Positions 63,715 to 64,000 of a stretch of DNA of 64,000 nucleotides are shown here, piece after piece. Under the pieces are notes generated by a model. The model made no database searches. It saw nothing but the letters and a program-made list of their open reading frames with translations, and was not told where the DNA came from. Origin of the DNA: Anoplolepis gracilipes (lineage: Eukaryota; Arthropoda; Insecta; Hymenoptera; Formicidae). Within the stretch, counting starts at the first letter, position 1. The number at the start of each line of letters is the position of its first letter. The stretch is taken from NCBI RefSeq assembly GCF_047496725.1, contig NC_132974.1, positions 2,611,501-2,675,500 on the forward strand. Direction: 5' to 3'. Position numbers and translations under genes: made by a program.

Positions 63715-64000
63715 CTAAAAGGATATTCATAATATATAAATAAATCTTTGAATTACACACATTTTGTTTATCCTACTTTGCAATTTTTTTAAATATGTTA
63801 TATTTCATAATATACACATGTATATATGTCAGAATAAATATATATAAATACATGATTAATACAACTAATATGAAAAAGTAGATATGTATTAAAACGTTAA
63901 AAGTAAAGTCAAATCAATAAATTATTATTATTTATTAATTATTAATAACATTTCTTAAATATTATCAAGTAACAATTAGGAAAGGCCAAATAAAAGTTAA
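63715..64000. other. Intron of the SNMP-like paralogue running off the window
   Basis: AT-rich sequence upstream of exon 4 of the minus-strand SNMP-like gene. No further exon was recognised before the edge. Confidence 0.5.

Noticed and set aside
1..64000. CRISPR arrays, rRNA, tRNA genes and bacterial-type systems
   Set aside because: No regularly spaced repeats or recognisable RNA-gene folds were seen; gene structure is clearly eukaryotic. A tRNA scan could not be run, so isolated tRNAs are not strictly excluded.

Overview
This 64 kb window looks like nuclear DNA from a hymenopteran insect, most likely an ant. It is AT-rich, its genes have many short GT-AG introns, its flanks carry fold-back elements, and its gene content is insect-specific (Tre1, moody, SNMP). 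Every gene model below was assembled by hand. Exons were chosen by homology and splice-site phase, and every model totals a whole number of codons. The species is an inference.

Layout. 1-493 (-): N-terminus of the condensin II subunit Cap-D3/NCAPD3. 1189-2150 (+): a very short syntaxin-like Qa-SNARE. 2290-3802 (-): PBK/TOPK mitotic kinase. 4454-9145 (+): CDC27/APC3, head to head with TOPK. 11452-13855 (+): a Rab32/38-family GTPase with His at the catalytic switch II Gln position. 14695-17280 (+): an intact phosphotriesterase-related protein (PTER). 18196-32880 (+): a second, decayed PTER copy split into two blocks about 12 kb apart. 20992-28705 (-): between those blocks, an M1 aminopeptidase-like gene that has lost every recognisable catalytic motif. 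33406-38195 (-) and 46943-50374 (+): the paired orphan GPCRs Tre1 and moody, divergently arranged around 8.7 kb of non-coding DNA. 51909-57052 (-): SNMP1, a CD36-family olfactory co-receptor. 60294-63714 (-): a tandem SNMP paralogue whose 5' exons lie beyond the right edge.

How the parts fit. The left 9 kb is enriched for cell-division genes (Cap-D3, TOPK, CDC27), and TOPK and CDC27 share a compact promoter with CCAAT boxes and a CHR-like site. The centre is a rapidly evolving pocket: a PTER duplicate is dying around a probable pseudo-peptidase, and many MITE-like fold-backs sit there. The right half holds insect signalling and chemosensory genes. Tre1 and moody are related NRY-motif receptors, and the two SNMP genes are a recent tandem pair with nearly identical exon lengths.

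No bacterial-type operons, CRISPR arrays, rRNA or convincing tRNA genes were seen. The most interesting items are the non-catalytic M1-like protein inside the split PTER pseudogene, the Gln-to-His Rab, the Habc-truncated syntaxin, and an 859 bp terminal-inverted-repeat element with an apparent 12 bp target duplication in the last intron of Tre1.
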